Source: Plantactinospora soyae | GTDB lineage: Bacteria; Actinomycetota; Actinomycetes; Mycobacteriales; Micromonosporaceae | Length of the DNA: 64,000 nt | Direction: 5' to 3' | Assembly: GCF_014874095.1 (NCBI RefSeq) | Contig: NZ_JADBEB010000001.1 | Location: 6,882,001 to 6,946,000 of the forward strand | Shown here: positions 62,801 through 64,000 of the stretch, in pieces | Numbering within the stretch: the first letter of the stretch is position 1 | Layout: each line of letters starts with the position of its first letter | Made by a program: the position numbers and the translations under genes | Notes under the pieces: generated by a model | Databases searched by the model: none | Told to the model about the DNA's origin: nothing | The model's input: only the letters and a program-made list of their open reading frames with translations

Positions 62801-64000
62801 ATGAGCAAGGCCACGAGGACGGACACGCAGGCGCCCGCGCCACACGCCGCCGACAGCCACGACCTGATCCGCGTACACGGCGCCCGCGTGAACAACCTCA
62901 AGGACGTCAGCGTCGAAATCCCCAAACGTCGACTCACGGTCTTCACCGGCGTCTCCGGCTCGGGCAAGAGCTCACTGGTCTTCGGCACGATCGCCGCCGA
63001 ATCCCAACGGATGATCAACGAGACCTACAGCGCCTTCCTCCAGGGCTTCATGCCGACACTGGCACGGCCCGAGGTCGACGTACTCGAAGGACTGACCACC
63101 GCGATCATCGTCGACCAGCAGCGGATGGGCGCCGACACCCGCTCCACCGTCGGCACCGCCACCGACGCCAACGCCATGCTACGAATCGCCTTCAGCCGAC
63201 TCGGACAGCCACACATCGGCTCACCCCAGGCCTTCTCCTTCAACGTCGCCTCGATCAGCGGCGCCGGCGCGGTCACCATGGAACGCGCCGGACGCACCGT
63301 GAAAGAGCGCCGCGACTTCAACATCACCGGCGGCATGTGCCCCCGGTGCGAAGGCCGGGGCAGCGTCTCCGACATCGACCTCACCCAGCTCTACGACGAC
63401 AACAAGTCGATCGCCGAAGGCGCCTTCACCATCCCCGGCTGGAAGTCCGACAGCTGGTGGACCGTACGCACCTACGCCGAATCCGGCTTCCTCGACCCGA
63501 ACAAGCCGATCCGCACGTTCACCAAGAAGGAGATGAACGACTTCCTCTACCGGGAGGCGACCAAGGTGAAGGTCGAAGGCGTCAACCTCACCTACGAAGG
63601 CCTGATCCCCAAAATCCAGAAGTCGTTCCTCAGCAAGGACCGCGAGGCGATGCAACCGCACATCCGGGCGTTCGTCGACCGGGCGGTCACCTTCACCAGC
63701 TGCCCCGAATGCGGCGGCACCCGGCTCAGCGAGGCGGCCCGCTCCTCACGAATCGGCGGGATCAACATCGCCGACGCCTGTGCCATGCAAATCAGCGACC
63801 TGGCCGACTGGGTCCGCGACCTCGACGAACCGTCGATCGCACCACTGCTCAGCACGCTGCTCAAGACCCTCGAATCATTCGTCGAGATCGGGCTGGGCTA
63901 CCTCTCGCTCGACCGACCGGCCGGCACCCTGTCGGGCGGCGAGGCGCAACGCGTCAAGATGATCCGCCACCTCGGCTCCTCGCTCACCGACGTCACCTAC
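62801..64000 (+). CDS. UvrA-like ABC ATPase (3' end outside window)
   Basis: The first 400 codons from ATG 62801 (GGAG upstream). Walker A is [10 protein letters not shown] (about 49-58); two zinc-type CxxC pairs appear as CPRCEGRG and CPECGGTR; the first signature is [11 protein letters not shown] (about 378). It resembles the short UvrA paralogues (UvrA2/DrrC class, about 750-800 residues) linked to resistance against DNA-intercalating antibiotics: the UvrB-binding region is short. The second ATPase half lies beyond the window, so housekeeping UvrA is not fully excluded. Confidence 0.87.
   Translation, partial: MSKATRTDTQAPAPHAADSHDLIRVHGARVNNLKDVSVEIPKRRLTVFTGVSGSGKSSLVFGTIAAESQRMINETYSAFLQGFMPTLARPEVDVLEGLTTAIIVDQQRMGADTRSTVGTATDANAMLRIAFSRLGQPHIGSPQAFSFNVASISGAGAVTMERAGRTVKERRDFNITGGMCPRCEGRGSVSDIDLTQLYDDNKSIAEGAFTIPGWKSDSWWTVRTYAESGFLDPNKPIRTFTKKEMNDFLYREATKVKVEGVNLTYEGLIPKIQKSFLSKDREAMQPHIRAFVDRAVTFTSCPECGGTRLSEAARSSRIGGINIADACAMQISDLADWVRDLDEPSIAPLLSTLLKTLESFVEIGLGYLSLDRPAGTLSGGEAQRVKMIRHLGSSLTDVTY

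Noticed and set aside
62801-64000. Assignment of the last gene as housekeeping uvrA
   Set aside because: The region between Walker A and the first signature motif is shorter than in UvrA and the zinc pairs are arranged as in UvrA2/DrrC-like proteins; the missing 3' half prevents a firm symbol.

Overview
The window is chromosomal DNA of a high-GC actinobacterium. Codon third positions are overwhelmingly G/C, GTG starts are common, neighbouring genes often overlap as ATGA/GTGA, and several genes look leaderless. The pair of AGGAAGGGCCCCTTCCT-type hairpins near 44.9 kb and the overall gene repertoire point to Micromonosporaceae (Micromonospora, Plantactinospora or relatives). That placement is inference, because no rRNA or marker gene is present.

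Layout. 0-1 kb: tail of a TetR-like regulator, a decayed IS5-type transposase and an AhpD-like gene truncated at the same junction. 1-8 kb: a quinone-reductase operon with a small XRE regulator, a secreted nuclease with FG-GAP repeats, an MFS pump, and a VOC protein divergent from a WYL regulator. 8.5-23 kb: a serine hydrolase followed by a histidine kinase/response regulator pair, an SDR with an MmyB-type regulator, a DGPF protein plus ECF42-type sigma factor, an ABC exporter divergent from a second two-component pair, a Tat-exported heme peroxidase, and a regulator carrying two LuxR DNA-binding domains. 23-32 kb: MarR/MFS divergon, HAD hydrolase, GNAT, WYL regulator, lone tyrosine recombinase, VOC, AidB-like flavoprotein and a second membrane-protein/XRE pair. 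32-35.8 kb: thymidine kinase, an Atg22-like transporter and a glycerophosphodiesterase.

35.8-44.9 kb is a coherent island: an Hsp70-like protein with a C-terminal membrane anchor, a three-gene operon of two dynamin-like GTPases plus an acidic protein, and a divergent large ATPase-LuxR regulator followed by a small HTH protein. Domain content and protein lengths resemble the mycobacterial iniA/iniC/iniR envelope-stress locus.

46.1-50.4 kb holds a predicted RNA-repair module. One gene fuses an RNA ligase to a P-loop kinase. The next, overlapping by 1 nt, fuses an MJ1316-type RNA-end recognition domain, an EEP phosphoesterase and a poly(A)-polymerase-like nucleotidyltransferase. It is flanked by a VanJ-like membrane phosphoesterase and an acyltransferase.

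51.4-64 kb: cydAB behind a BlaI-like palindrome, a siderophore-interacting flavoprotein, a SigE-type ECF sigma factor with a membrane partner, glyA under a ZTP riboswitch whose core can pair with the Shine-Dalgarno region, a DUF6319-like protein, an SDR, a PadR regulator, a VOC/AraC divergon around a perfect 22-bp inverted repeat, and the first 400 codons of a UvrA-like ABC ATPase that runs off the window. No tRNA, rRNA, CRISPR array or intact insertion sequence was seen.
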